A stretch of 64,000 nucleotides of DNA from Candidatus Pantoea bituminis (GTDB taxonomy: Bacteria; Pseudomonadota; Gammaproteobacteria; Enterobacterales; Enterobacteriaceae), in the NCBI RefSeq assembly GCF_018842675.1, contig NZ_JAGTWO010000005.1, positions 372,001-436,000 of the forward strand, in the 5' to 3' direction. The notes beneath the pieces were generated by a model. That model was not told the origin of the DNA, made no database searches, and saw nothing but the letters and a program-made list of their open reading frames with translations. A program made the translations under genes and the position numbers. The number at the start of each line of letters is the position of its first letter. The stretch's first letter is position 1. This document shows positions 28,222-38,061 of this stretch, one piece after another.

Positions 28222-29287
28222 TTAGCGCTTTTTGCCCAAAATATCACCCATGCGCTCAATGGTTTGCTGGTCGTAACCTTGCCTGCTTAGCGGCTCAACG
28301 ACATCACGTTGCATGTTCGGCAGATAACCCACCAGAAGCTCACCTGTGCCTTGCAAGCGAATATTGGCTAAAGCAGCGGGCAGGAGCAGCGTCTCCGCGC
28401 GTCCTAAGGTGTAACTTTCGCCTGCGGCCTCAATATGAAGAGGATCACCGAGGTTGGAAAAAATGCGCGTCCCGTTAAATGCATATTCATAAGCTGTGGC
28501 AATTTTCCACCGCTCAAGTGCGAAGTAGGGGCCAGCACAGCACATCAGACGGGAAATGTTTGCTGTTTCTTCAATGATTAAACCGGGCTGCGGTTCAGTT
28601 GTCAGCGTCGGGCGAAGTTCTGCCATGAGCGCATCAATATTTTTTCTCGCTCTGGCCGAGAAATTTCGCTGCCATCTTCCATTCGCCACGGCATGGCGTG
28701 CTGCTGAATATTGGAGGTTTGTTCTATTTCATAGATCAGCGTATCGGGTCCGAATGAATGCAGCATGCCGCCGGGTATGTAAAAGGTATCGCCAGTTTTG
28801 ACCGGTTTACGCACCATCACCTCATCGTACTTTTCAGCCAGTAAGGCGGAGCGAACCTCTTCAGGCGTAAGATTGGGTTTAATGCCAGCCAGACAAGACG
28901 CATTCGGAGCTGCCCATAAAATATGCCAGGCTTCGGTTTTACCATTGGGCTGCTGCTCAAGCTGCTGCGCGGCGGTGTCGTTAGCGTGGAGGTGCACCGG
29001 CAACATATGTGACGCATCTATAAATTTGGTTAGCAGGGGAAATGAGGCCCAACCCAGCCGGGTGCGACCATTTCATCGGGATAGCGCTGCGTGAGCTCGC
29101 GTAGGGTCTGGCCGGCGTACTCGCCGTTGGTTACAGTAGCGTTCATGCCATCAACATCGCTGACTTCCCAGGTTTCAGCGATTCGTTTATCAGGCAAGCC
29201 TGTTTTACCCAAGCGGGATTGAATCAGATCACCGCCAAAAACGTGATAAGCCAGCGGTAAAGAGAGTGACAAAGGATAGGCTTTCAT
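28222..29287 (-). CDS. Class I mannose-6-phosphate isomerase-like protein (two apparent frameshifts)
   Basis: A cupin-fold, Zn-dependent isomerase interconverting mannose-6-P and fructose-6-P, or a close relative. Zn-ligand motifs are HMLPVHLHAND, GKTEAWHIL (Glu) and IPGGMLHSFG (His). Reading the whole gene needs one base restored at each of two homopolymers: C4 on the coding strand (29036-29039, ...PHFP then LLTKFIDASHM) and A6 (28640-28645, PEREK then NIDALMAELRP). The result is 355 aa, shorter than E. coli ManA (391), so this is a ManA-like paralogue rather than clearly the main ManA. The C-terminal region has an EWE/cupin-type barrel ending in MGDILGKKR. Confidence 0.8.
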
Positions 29288-29347
29288 GGTTCAGCTCCTT
29301 CTGTAAGCGCCTGCTTACTGCCCTAAGCAGGCGCTGAACATATGGCA

Positions 29348-30211
29348 TTAGATCACCGCGACGCCACCGGTTACAGCAATCGTTGCACCTGAAATATAGC
29401 TTGCCTCATCGCTTGCTAGCATGACGTAACTGGAAGCCAGTTCTGCGGGCTGACCAGGCCGTTTTAAGGGAACTTCACTGCCAAAATCTTTAACTTTTTC
29501 AGTCGGCATTGTGGTTGGGATCAGCGGCGTCCAGATGGGGCCGGGCGCCACAGCATTCGAACGGATCCCTTTTTCAGCCAAGAGCGCGGCCAGGCTGCCG
29601 GAAAAATTAACAATGGCGGCTTTGGTGGCTGAATAGGCAATTAACAGTGGTTTGGGCTGATCGGCGTTAATAGAGGCTGTGTTGATGATCGAGCCGCCCG
29701 GCGGCATGTGCGGCACCGCAGCTTTGGTAATACGGAACATGGCGTAAATATTGGTTTTCATGGTGCGATCAAATTCTTCATCGCTAATCTCATCCAGTGA
29801 CTGGCGCGTCATCTGAAAGGCGGCATTGTTCACTAAGATGTTGATCTCACCAAAGGCTTCAACCGCTTTATCGACAATGCTTTTACAGATTTCGGCTTCG
29901 GTAATATCACCCGGCACCAATACCGCTTTTTGCCCCGCTTGTTCGACCAAACGGGCGGTTTCCTGCGCGTCTTCATGTTCATCGAGATAGGAAATCAGCA
30001 CATCTGCGCCTTCTCGTGCATAAGCAAGGGCAACCGCACGGCCAATACCGGAATCACCACCGGTAATAATTGCCTTTTTGCCAGCCAGGCGACCAGAACC
30101 TTTGTAACTGTTTTCACCGTGATCGGGCAGCGGCTGCATCTCGGCGGTGTTACCCGGCCAGCTCAGCTGTTGCTCTGGAAAGGGAGGCTGTGGACGATTT
30201 TTCGTTGACAT
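29348..30211 (-). CDS. SDR-family oxidoreductase (YghA/general-stress type)
   Basis: A 287-aa classical short-chain dehydrogenase with an N-terminal extension of about 40 residues (PLPDHGENSYKGSGRLAGK), typical of the YghA/GSP39 subgroup. NAD(P)-binding motif GGDSGIGRAVALAY, NNAA at about 130, catalytic Ser in INTASI, YSATKAA (Tyr-x-x-x-Lys) and PGPIWTPLI are all present. Family members reduce aldehydes or ketones of uncertain identity and are often stress-induced. It is 60 bases downstream of the ManA-like gene in the opposite direction of reading order (same strand, upstream in transcription). No clear operon is seen. Confidence 0.85.
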   Translation of the reverse strand: MSTKNRPQPPFPEQQLSWPGNTAEMQPLPDHGENSYKGSGRLAGKKAIITGGDSGIGRAVALAYAREGADVLISYLDEHEDAQETARLVEQAGQKAVLVPGDITEAEICKSIVDKAVEAFGEINILVNNAAFQMTRQSLDEISDEEFDRTMKTNIYAMFRITKAAVPHMPPGGSIINTASINADQPKPLLIAYSATKAAIVNFSGSLAALLAEKGIRSNAVAPGPIWTPLIPTTMPTEKVKDFGSEVPLKRPGQPAELASSYVMLASDEASYISGATIAVTGGVAVI

Positions 30212-30525
30212 AAGGTCTCCTTTTACAGGGGTTAAATTGTTTTTCGTGGCAGCACAAGCAAATCAGCGCTGTTCATATAAAGCGAATTGTTTATCGCACG
30301 CATATATTGATTAACAGACAAGCTGTTGCGTAACAGGCGATGAAGTTAAAGCGTAGTGTAAGAAATAAGGCGCTGCTTCGATTCGGCATTTATTTGGTCA
30401 GGAAATGAACATGGTTTAAATAAGCGAGGCGAGAGAGTCAAAACAAGAATGGGAATTTTTAAGGGAAGCGTGAAGAGAAAGGAAATGTTTTTTCACTATG
30501 CTCAAAATGGTTGAGTCATAAGCGG

Positions 30526-30560
30526 AAAACCTTGTCAGCGCATCCGATATCCTGACAAGG
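30526..30560 (-). terminator. Terminator of the BLUF-EAL gene
   Basis: On the minus strand CCTTGTCAG (30560-30552) pairs with CTGACAAGG (30538-30530), followed by TTTT. It lies 10-40 bases after the stop codon. The remaining part of the 30212-30525 gap shows nothing I can name. Confidence 0.75.
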
Positions 30561-30570
30561 GCAATGAACA

Positions 30571-31782
30571 TTATTTTAATTCAGGCCAGGCCACCGCTGA
30601 AATGCCGGTTAATTTTGGTGGAGCAAAGAGTGAACCCTGGAAATAACAGACGCCTGCCGCTTCCAGCCACATCCACTCTTCGGGCTTTTCAACGCCTGAC
30701 GCAATCACTGATATTTCCAGTGCAGAACAACATTTTAAAATTGCCTGGACGATAGCCTGTTTAGGTCCACTTTTGTGTACATCACAGATGATGTCACGAT
30801 CAATTTTGATTTTGTCCGGCTGAATGCGTGCGAGCAATAACAGCCCGGCAGATCCCGCACCAAAATCATCAATTGCCAGGCTGATGCCCGCCGCTTTCAG
30901 TTGCTTGATAGCAGAGTCAAATTCTTCGGCGCGTGAAATGACTTCGTTTTCGGTCACTTCAACCACAATTTGCTCTGGGACTAAGCCATTTGCTGCAATT
31001 TCATTTAGCAAAAAATCAACGGCGTTGGGCACCATAACCAACGACATCGGCAGCAAATTAATAGAAAGCGTCAATCCTTGAACGTCTAGCCTATTAGCCA
31101 GCGCAAAAGCGAGTTTTTTAGATTCGAGATCTAACCGATAAAACGCTTCCTGGGAATGTTGAGCAAAAAATTCACGCGGAGAACCGCCAGTGGCGTTTCG
31201 CATTAAGGCTTCAAGCGAGACGATACGCTGTGAAAGCGGATCGATAATAGGCTGAAAGGCAAAGCTGTAATTTTCAGCAATGGAAAGCGGTATCTCTCTT
31301 TCTATTGCGGGTTGATCATCAACGATAAACTCCCAGGCACTCGCCGGTGGGATCTCGAAGTAGTTTTCTTTTTCTCGAGATTCGACAAAAGTGCGCAAGA
31401 ATTGCAGCGCACGATCTTCATAAGTGAGTTGATATTTTGAGGTGCCTTTATCTAAAACCGCCTGAAGCACGGTCGCTTTGTCATGCTCTCTCAAGTCAAA
31501 GAGTTCCATGCCGACATTACCGAAGCGACGGAAGGGTGCGTAATCACGCAGCAATTCAACCAGATTATGATGGCGAGGATCTTCGCAGATGCGATCGTAA
31601 ACTTTATTTATTGCTGCATCTGGGCCTTCCAATACTTGAAAGAAGTGGGTGCCGTTAAAGAGCAAAATGCCGGTGACACCAAACGACTCGTTAACTTTAT
31701 TGGCTTTAACGGCTAACGCTTCGAGAGATTTAATGGCAACGTCATCACTGAGATGACTGCGATAGATGATTGTTGACAGCAT
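30571..31782 (-). CDS. BLUF-EAL blue-light photoreceptor, BlrP1-like, with altered EAL catalytic motif
   Basis: A 403-aa protein. The BLUF domain (1 to about 95) has the flavin-contacting triad Tyr7, Asn31 and Gln49 (IIYRSH; ANKVNESFG; FFQVLEG). The EAL domain (about 165-403) closely follows Klebsiella BlrP1, a blue-light-activated c-di-GMP phosphodiesterase. EAL residues seen: E191-A-L, N in SINLLP, E in EVTENEV, DD in IDDFGAG, K in DKIKID and Q in YFQG. The motif usually A-E-G-V-E reads A-S362-G-V-E, so the glutamate serving as general base/metal ligand is replaced by serine (codon TCA). Catalysis may be lost, leaving a light-dependent c-di-GMP-binding or partner-binding role. Confidence 0.92.
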   Translation of the reverse strand: MLSTIIYRSHLSDDVAIKSLEALAVKANKVNESFGVTGILLFNGTHFFQVLEGPDAAINKVYDRICEDPRHHNLVELLRDYAPFRRFGNVGMELFDLREHDKATVLQAVLDKGTSKYQLTYEDRALQFLRTFVESREKENYFEIPPASAWEFIVDDQPAIEREIPLSIAENYSFAFQPIIDPLSQRIVSLEALMRNATGGSPREFFAQHSQEAFYRLDLESKKLAFALANRLDVQGLTLSINLLPMSLVMVPNAVDFLLNEIAANGLVPEQIVVEVTENEVISRAEEFDSAIKQLKAAGISLAIDDFGAGSAGLLLLARIQPDKIKIDRDIICDVHKSGPKQAIVQAILKCCSALEISVIASGVEKPEEWMWLEAAGVCYFQGSLFAPPKLTGISAVAWPELK

Positions 31783-32002
31783 GCTCTGTTCCAGAATCTG
31801 TGTTCTTTAGTCGCCTACATTAACAGAAGCCTCATCCGTTTTGTCTATAAATGTCCTTAAAAAAGAGCTAACGCCTGCGATTAGACGTGAAAAACATCAT
31901 GGGAAAGAATAACCAAGCTTATTCGCAGAATAATAGGCTGAGGGTTGTTTAAAAATTGTTCGTTGCATGGCTCGCTTCTGTGTGAATCATTGTCTGGTGC
32001 AT

Positions 32003-32037
32003 AAAAAATGGCCGCGAGCATCTCTGCTGCGGCCATT
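32003..32037 (-). terminator. Terminator of the NlpA/MetQ-like gene
   Basis: On the minus strand AATGGCCGC pairs with GCGGCCATT around a nested small hairpin, followed by a T6 run. It is located 34-70 bases after the stop codon at 32071. Confidence 0.82.
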
Positions 32038-32070
32038 CATCACGGGCTAAGGTTCACCCGTAATACAACA

Positions 32071-32868
32071 TTACCAGCCTTTGATAGCATCGCCTTTGTA
32101 GACTTCTTCTGCTTTCTTTAACACTTCTGGAGATTGCAACGCGGCTTTCAATTTCTGAATTTTGTCACTCTCTTTATTGTCTTCACGTGACACCAGCGCA
32201 TTCACATAAGGTGAATCTGGGCCTTCCATAAATAATCCATCGCGAGTGGCGGACAAGCCTGCCTGCGCCGAAAAGTTGGTATTAATAATCGACAAGGAAA
32301 CGTTTGGATCGTCGAGCGTGCGGGTCAACTGCGGTGTATCCACTTCAACCAACTTCAGGTTTTTTGGATTTTCAATAATATCCAGTGAAGTTGGCAAATA
32401 ACCCACACCGTCTTTGAGTTTAATTAAACCCTGCGCCTGTAATAGCAGCAGACTGCGGCCCAGCGTGGTGGCCTCATTGGAAATGGTAATGGTCGCACCG
32501 TTTGTCAGTTCACTGATGTTTTTGATTTTGTGCGAGTAAGCTGCAATCGGGAACACAAAGGTTTTACCCACGACAGCAAACTTATAACCACGCTCTTTAG
32601 ATTGATCTTCTAAATAAGGCAGACTCTGGAAGGCGTTCGCATCAACGTCTTTGTTATTCAGCGCTTCGTTGGGCAGCACATAGTCGTTAAACGAAGTCAC
32701 CTCGACATCCAGCTGGTATTTATCTTTGGCAACTTTTTGTACTTCTTCCCAGATTGCCTGATCGGGCCCCGTATTAATCGCCACTTTAACTTTATTATCT
32801 TTATCCGGCGAGCAACCAGACAGCAGCACAACGGAACAGGCGAGCAACGCTGATATCAGACCTTTCAT
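32071..32868 (-). CDS. NlpA/MetQ-family lipoprotein
   Basis: A 265-aa lipoprotein. The signal sequence ends in the lipobox LLSG|C, giving a lipid-anchored Cys, and the mature part is a MetQ-type two-lobe binding protein (VAINTGPDQAIWEEV, ALNNKDVDANAFQSLPYL). MetQ proteins deliver methionine to the MetNI importer, but no metN or metI is adjacent; such stand-alone copies resemble NlpA. The start is ATG 32868 because AAGGAAG lies 9 bases upstream; the TTG at 32877 overlaps this spacing. A terminator follows. Confidence 0.88.
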   Translation of the reverse strand: MKGLISALLACSVVLLSGCSPDKDNKVKVAINTGPDQAIWEEVQKVAKDKYQLDVEVTSFNDYVLPNEALNNKDVDANAFQSLPYLEDQSKERGYKFAVVGKTFVFPIAAYSHKIKNISELTNGATITISNEATTLGRSLLLLQAQGLIKLKDGVGYLPTSLDIIENPKNLKLVEVDTPQLTRTLDDPNVSLSIINTNFSAQAGLSATRDGLFMEGPDSPYVNALVSREDNKESDKIQKLKAALQSPEVLKKAEEVYKGDAIKGW

Positions 32869-33005
32869 GTTTAACAACTTCCTTCAGTTTGGGTAATCGC
32901 TGAATAGTAATATAAGTGTTCACACCTGCACACATTGCTTCGGATATAACTTATAACCAACGTGCCACTTGAGATTAAAAAATAGCCGGTAGCGAAACGG
33001 GAGAC

Positions 33006-33737
33006 TTAAAAATTAATAAAATGGCTGACTAACGTGCCATCGGTAAAACAATGCAGCATAAAAGAGGAAGAGTCGGTAACGGGAGGAACTTTTTCGGAGC
33101 CAAACCATACTGGATTTGCTGGGCAAACCGAGCCACAAATATAAGCAGGTATACCTGAAAAAATGCCGGCGACAGGACGATGAACATGTCCTGATGATAG
33201 GGCGACAGGTTTTCGAGGATGAGTGCGTAAACAGGCCTCAAGCTTTGCTGCATCGCGGCACATAATCTGATCCAGCGTTGGAATGCCACTGGGGAAAATA
33301 TGATGGTGCATAAACACTATTGATGTCGCAGGACCTTCGGCTGATAAGCTTTTTTCTAACCATGGGAGATGCTCGGTTAAGCTACCTACGGCGGAGTCGG
33401 GAAGGGTGGTATCAAGCCCGATGAGGCGTACCGCATCAAAATCCGCGGCAAAATGCAGGGGTTCGACATCATCGTGCCAATAGGGTGATTTAATAACAGC
33501 GCGCATGAGCGCAGGGTGATCAGAATTACCGGGCAAGATGAGTATGGCGTAATTTTTATTTTTAAGCAGGGCTGCAATTTGCTCATAACCCTCCGTCCAG
33601 TCGTCATCAATTAAATCACCGGTGATAACCAAGACCTTTACATCAATACAATCCAACCACATCAAAATACGCGCCAATCGTGACAAGTTGTCGTTGTTGG
33701 GCGCTGCATGAATATCGGAGATCTGGACAATTATCAT
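33006..33737 (-). CDS. Calcineurin-like metallophosphoesterase (CpdA-type)
   Basis: A 243-aa cytosolic dinuclear metal phosphoesterase. The five family blocks are clear: ISDIHA (D-x-H), ITGDLIDDD (GD), LPGNSDHP (GN-x-D/H), MHHHIFPSG and SSGHVHRP (GH-x-H). Size and order are those of CpdA-like class III cyclic nucleotide phosphodiesterases, but the natural substrate could also be another phosphodiester. It stands alone, followed in transcription by the NlpA-like gene about 137 bases away. Confidence 0.85.
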   Translation of the reverse strand: MIIVQISDIHAAPNNDNLSRLARILMWLDCIDVKVLVITGDLIDDDWTEGYEQIAALLKNKNYAILILPGNSDHPALMRAVIKSPYWHDDVEPLHFAADFDAVRLIGLDTTLPDSAVGSLTEHLPWLEKSLSAEGPATSIVFMHHHIFPSGIPTLDQIMCRDAAKLEACLRTHPRKPVALSSGHVHRPVAGIFSGIPAYICGSVCPANPVWFGSEKVPPVTDSSSFMLHCFTDGTLVSHFINF

Positions 33738-33805
33738 CGGTGTCCTGGCCTAAATAAGCGCTATGGTTTAGCGGAGTGATGATGCTGAGTCGGGTGAAAA
33801 ATAGC

Positions 33806-34270
33806 TTAGCACGCCAATCGCTTCGACATATTAATGCCTGTTATTGAAAATCCCAGTTTCTCATAAAGATGTTTGGCCGCTGCATTGGTCGGTGCAACAC
33901 GTAAACCGATCTCCGCGATACCTTCCAGCGCTAATTGGTGGCTCAGATTTTCTAATGCAGCACGGCCATAGCCTTTTCCGCGCCCTTCAGGGTAGATGAA
34001 GAAATCACAAATCCAGGCGGATTGACCCTTCATTGTCAGCCATAAGTAACCTACTGGCGGGTCGTCGCTTGCTGATAACGCCAGGCACCAAAGCTGGTTA
34101 ATTGCGGTCTCTACGCCTTTAGGCAGTGAAAAATCAATGGATTCGGTTGCACGCTGTAAGGCTTCCTCGGGTGAATAGTTCCGGCTGGCGGCGAGGTCAT
34201 TGGCATATTCATCAATAAACAGAAGCTGGTAGACCGCAAACTCATCCGCTGTCATGGGGCGTAATAACAT
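33806..34270 (-). CDS. GNAT-family N-acetyltransferase
   Basis: A 154-aa acetyltransferase starting at MLLRPMTADEF. A longer open frame to 34360 lacks a plausible extra domain, so I prefer the internal start at 34270. The acetyl-CoA-binding pyrophosphate loop is EGRGKGYGRAAL (motif A), preceded by the strand WICDFFIYPE. APTNAAAKHLYEKLGF is the conserved C-terminal block. The substrate is unknown. It lies downstream of the ribulokinase gene on the same strand with a 126-base gap, and membership in the rbt operon is uncertain. Confidence 0.8.
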   Translation of the reverse strand: MLLRPMTADEFAVYQLLFIDEYANDLAASRNYSPEEALQRATESIDFSLPKGVETAINQLWCLALSASDDPPVGYLWLTMKGQSAWICDFFIYPEGRGKGYGRAALENLSHQLALEGIAEIGLRVAPTNAAAKHLYEKLGFSITGINMSKRLAC

Positions 34271-34396
34271 GTGTGTCTCACTGTAGTAGGTACTGAAGCG
34301 GGGCAAACAGGCTTGTTGATGCCACGCTGAGGCTGGCGCTAAACTCCAGCAAGACGGCATGAATGATTGGCTAATAACGCGTAGAGATACACACCG

Positions 34397-36025
34397 CTAA
34401 CCTTCCAACTGCCGTGCATTTTCCTGAAGGCGTTGAAAGGTAGCATAGCGAAGTTGGTGGCGCTCGCGATAATGCGTTTCTGGTATGTATTCACTGGCGA
34501 CGTGTGTAAAACGTGACATGCCTTCACTGACTGATGAAACCATGCCGCCCGCAAAAGCCGCGAGAATAGCAGCACCCAGTAGCACTGGTTCACTGCCTTT
34601 AGTGGCAATCACTTTGTGTCCGGTGGCATCTGCGAGCAGTTGTCGAATGAAGGGATGCTGGCCTGCGCCACCGCTGATGACAATATTTTCGATGGTTGCC
34701 CCGGCTTGATCCTGAACATCAATGATCTGTCGCAACCCGTAACCAATGCCGCAAATGCCCGCAATGTAGAGTGACAACAGGTTGTCCAGATCGTTTTCCA
34801 TCCCTAAACCCGCAATCAATGCACGCGCGTGAGGATCGGCGAAGGGTGCGCGGTTGCCAAGGAATTCAGGAATAACGTGAATGCCTTGGGTATGTTCTAC
34901 CGCTGCCGAGGCGTTCTCGTACTTTTCCAGCGCTAAGTCGGCCAGGAAAACCGGTAACGAAACAGCACGCTGATTCGCCCTATTTGCTGCTTCGCGAGCT
35001 GCCGGATGAAACGCTAACAATTGATCAATTGCTGCTCCAGCGGCACTCTGCCCGCCTTCGTTTAACCACTTTCCTGGCACCATTGCAGAAAAATAAGGTC
35101 CCCACACGCCAGGAATAAATACCGGCGCTTCGGTGGTGGTCATGGTGCAGGATGAAGTACCAAATACGTAGGCAAGATTATGGCTGGCGCTGCCTTTGGC
35201 GCCTGCCGTACCGATACCGCCGGCATGGGCATCAATCATCCCGGCAGCGACAGGCGTGCCGACCGGTAATCCCATTTCATCCGCCGCTTCTTGTGTCAGC
35301 CCTTTACCACAACAAGTGCCCGGTTCGACAATCTGCTGACCAATGCGGGAAAACTGCTCATCGGCCAGCTCTTCAAGCCCGATCTGGCGAAAATAGTCTG
35401 CATCCCAGCGCTTTTCGTGGGCGATATAGGTCCATTTACAGGTCACGGTGCAGGTGGAACGCGCCAGATCGCCGCTGCTGCGCCAAGTGAGAAAGTCGGC
35501 CAGATCGAAAAATTGCCAGGTTTTGTCATAGGTTTCGCGGCGATGCTCTTTCAACCAAAGAAGCTTTGGCGTCTCCATTTCTGGCGAGATTTTACCCCCG
35601 ACATAGCGCAATACCGGATGTTGCAGCGTATTGATACGCTCCGCTTGAGCGGTGGCCCGATGATCCATCCAGACAATGACATTACGATCGTCATTGTTGC
35701 TGTCGCTGGTTGCCAGCGGTTTTGCGACGGCATCCAACACCACCAGCGAGCAGGTGGCGTCAAAACCGATACCGGCAACCCGCTGAGGATCAATGGCCGC
35801 GCGCTGGATCGCCTCTTTCACTGCGGCACAAACAGCCTGCCAAATCTCGCGACTCGACTGCTCAACGATATGTCCGGGCGCGCGAAAAAGGGTAATCTCG
35901 CGTTTTGCGGTTGCCAACATTTCGCCGGAGTGGTCAAACACGCCAGCACGCGCGCTGGTGGTGCCGACATCGACTCCAATCATGACGCGATTATCCGCTG
36001 CGCTATCCTGTAATTTGCTGCCCAT
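34397..36025 (-). CDS. rbtK: D-ribulokinase (FGGY-family pentulose kinase)
   Basis: A 542-aa FGGY kinase phosphorylating D-ribulose to D-ribulose-5-phosphate. The N-terminal phosphate-1 motif is MIGVDVGTTSARAGVFD; the substrate region is GFDATCSLVVLD, with WMDHRA characteristic of pentulose kinases; GGQSAAGAAIDQL and VISGGAGQHPFIRQLLAD form the C-terminal ATP-binding site. It follows the ribitol dehydrogenase gene by 27 bases, as expected for a ribitol (adonitol) pathway. Without the neighbour, L-ribulose or another ketopentose would be equally possible. Confidence 0.85.
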   Translation of the reverse strand: MGSKLQDSAADNRVMIGVDVGTTSARAGVFDHSGEMLATAKREITLFRAPGHIVEQSSREIWQAVCAAVKEAIQRAAIDPQRVAGIGFDATCSLVVLDAVAKPLATSDSNNDDRNVIVWMDHRATAQAERINTLQHPVLRYVGGKISPEMETPKLLWLKEHRRETYDKTWQFFDLADFLTWRSSGDLARSTCTVTCKWTYIAHEKRWDADYFRQIGLEELADEQFSRIGQQIVEPGTCCGKGLTQEAADEMGLPVGTPVAAGMIDAHAGGIGTAGAKGSASHNLAYVFGTSSCTMTTTEAPVFIPGVWGPYFSAMVPGKWLNEGGQSAAGAAIDQLLAFHPAAREAANRANQRAVSLPVFLADLALEKYENASAAVEHTQGIHVIPEFLGNRAPFADPHARALIAGLGMENDLDNLLSLYIAGICGIGYGLRQIIDVQDQAGATIENIVISGGAGQHPFIRQLLADATGHKVIATKGSEPVLLGAAILAAFAGGMVSSVSEGMSRFTHVASEYIPETHYRERHQLRYATFQRLQENARQLEG

Positions 36026-36052
36026 ACGCTCTCCTTTTCCTGAATAACAGGG

Positions 36053-36779
36053 TTAAAGATCAACGCTGTTTGGCAGGATAACCAAGTCGCGTACTGTGAC
36101 ATTACGTGGTCGAGTCACCATAAAGAGTACCGCATCTGCCACCTCTTTCGGCTGCATCAGGCTGCCGTTCGCCAGTGCATCTTCTAACTTTTCTTTTGGC
36201 CAGTTATCGATTAGCGCGGTGACAACCGGGCCCGGCAAAACGGCGCCAACGCGGATGCCATGTTTCGCTACCTGCCGACGCGTGGTGTGAACAAAAGCCT
36301 GCACGGCAAATTTCGACGCCGTATAAATCGGTTCCCAGATCACGGGTACAACGCCTGCAATCGAGCTGGTAAAGAGAATATCACCCGATTTTTGCGCAAT
36401 CATGTGCGGCAGTACTGCATGAACGGTACGGAAGGCCGCGTTGATATTCAGGTTCAACATGCGGTCCCATTCATCGGGGTTGCCTTCCTCAATCGGCCCC
36501 CCACATAGGCTCCGGCATTGGCGTAAAAAATATCCAGGCCGCCAGCCGCATCCAAAATGCCCTGCAACATGCCTGATATTTCTTGCGGCTTAAGCAGATC
36601 AATCACCAACGGAAACGCGTTTTCACCCAGTTCATTTGTAAGTTGTTCCAGCCGCTCACGCGCCCTGTCAATCAGTACTACTTTCGCGCCAGCGGCTAAA
36701 AAGTTCGGGCACATTCCAGACCGATTCCTGAAGCCGCCCCGGTGATGGCGACAACTTTATTTTCAAGTGAATTAAGCAT
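36053..36779 (-). CDS. rbtD: Ribitol 2-dehydrogenase (two apparent frameshifts)
   Basis: A short-chain dehydrogenase oxidising ribitol to D-ribulose with NAD+. Long segments follow Klebsiella Rbt[62 protein letters not shown] (Tyr-x-x-x-Lys) and the C-terminus ILPNSVDL. The frame breaks twice: at a T5 run on the coding strand (36698-36702, ARTF then LAAGAK) and at a G6 run (36497-36502, AYVGG then [13 protein letters not shown]). Restoring both gives 242 aa, near the Klebsiella length of 249. It lies between the ABC permease and the ribulokinase genes. Confidence 0.9.
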
Positions 36780-36807
36780 GGTTATTTCTCCTGTAGGAAT
36801 GCGTTAT

Positions 36808-38057
36808 TTAAGCGCGACCGTGATTAACACGAGAGCGCCGGGCGAGAGAATCGACAATGACAGCAATGGCCAGCACGCCGCCGGTGATCATGTAGCGCAG
36901 TGATGAGGGCAGATTAAGCAGTGTCAGGCCGTTGGAGATGGACTGAATAACGATAATGCCCAGCAGCGCGGAATAGGCATTTCCCCGCCCACCAAACAGG
37001 CTGGTGCCACCAATGACAGCGGCAGCAATTGCATTAAGGTTGACGTCGCCTGTGCCCGCTTGCTGACTGGCGGAAGCTAATCGGGAGGCTGCAAGGATCC
37101 CGCCCAGCGTCGCCAGGGTTGAACAGAGCATAAATGCGCTGATGTAGATGGCACGCACATTAATTCCTGAACGACGAGCGGCCTCACGATTGCCGCCAAT
37201 GGCAAACATCGAGCGTCCCCATTTGGTTCGTTTCAGCGCATAGTTAAGCAGCACGGTGAAGACCACAAACAGGCCAAAAATCCACGGGACGCCGCGACCG
37301 AGGTTAAGGTAGAAAACCGCGAATTCGAAAACCACTGTTAACAGGATGGCGCGAATGAACAGCGCACCCATGGGTTCAGATGAGAGATCAACCTTCTCAC
37401 GACGGTTACGGGTTCTCAGGCCCTGAATCGCCATGGCTACGCCAGGCAGCACTGCCACCAGATAGGCGAACCAGTCAGGCATTACCATCACCTGGCCAAA
37501 ACGCACCAGCGGGGAGATATAGGGCAGGTTGATACTGCCTGAGGGGCCAAGGATGTAGAGTTGCATTCCCAGCAAGGCCAGCAGCCCGGCAAGCGTCGCG
37601 ACAAAACTCGGCATACCAAGGCGGTTATAAAGTTGCGCATAGATCATCCCAACCACTGCACCCATCACCAGCGCTACGGCAATCGCACCGGCTATCGGCC
37701 AGCCAAGATTAACCCACAATACTCCGATGATGGCGGAAGAGAGCCCGCTCATCGATCCAACAGAAAGATCGATTTCTCCCAGCATCAGTACGCAGACAAT
37801 ACCCAGCGAAATAAAACCAATGGTTGCGCAGTCGAACAGCAAGTTGACCAGGTTGTTGGGAGCCAGGTAAACCGGATTAAGAATGCTGAACACGGTAGAG
37901 ATTAAAATCAGGCCGAGCACCACCGGCAACATGCCCAAATCACCGGTTTTTATTCGATCAACGAAGGAGTGGAAAACACCGGACAGGCTTTCATCGTGAT
38001 GCACGCGTTCATCGCTACGATCGAGAGCGGCGCGCCTTTTTTGCTAATGGTGTTCAT
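36808..38057 (-). CDS. Ribose/xylose-type ABC transporter permease (apparent frameshift at N-terminus)
   Basis: A hydrophobic XylH/RbsC-family permease with about ten TM segments. Conserved stretches are LGEIDLSVGSMSGLS and LFGGRGNAYSALLG. The plausible start is ATG 38057 (MNTISKK). It joins the main frame if one A is restored in the A6 run at 38037-38042, reading RRAALDRSDERVHHDE and giving 416 aa. Otherwise a GTG at 38004 would start a 398-aa form. With start 38057 the gap to the upstream ATPase gene is just 4 bases, which supports it. It is the membrane channel of the putative ribitol importer. Confidence 0.87.
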
Positions 38058-38061
38058 GGAT

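Noticed and set aside
35291..36013. 240-aa open frame on the plus strand
   Set aside because: It is antisense to the D-ribulokinase gene, with no family motif or ribosome-binding site.
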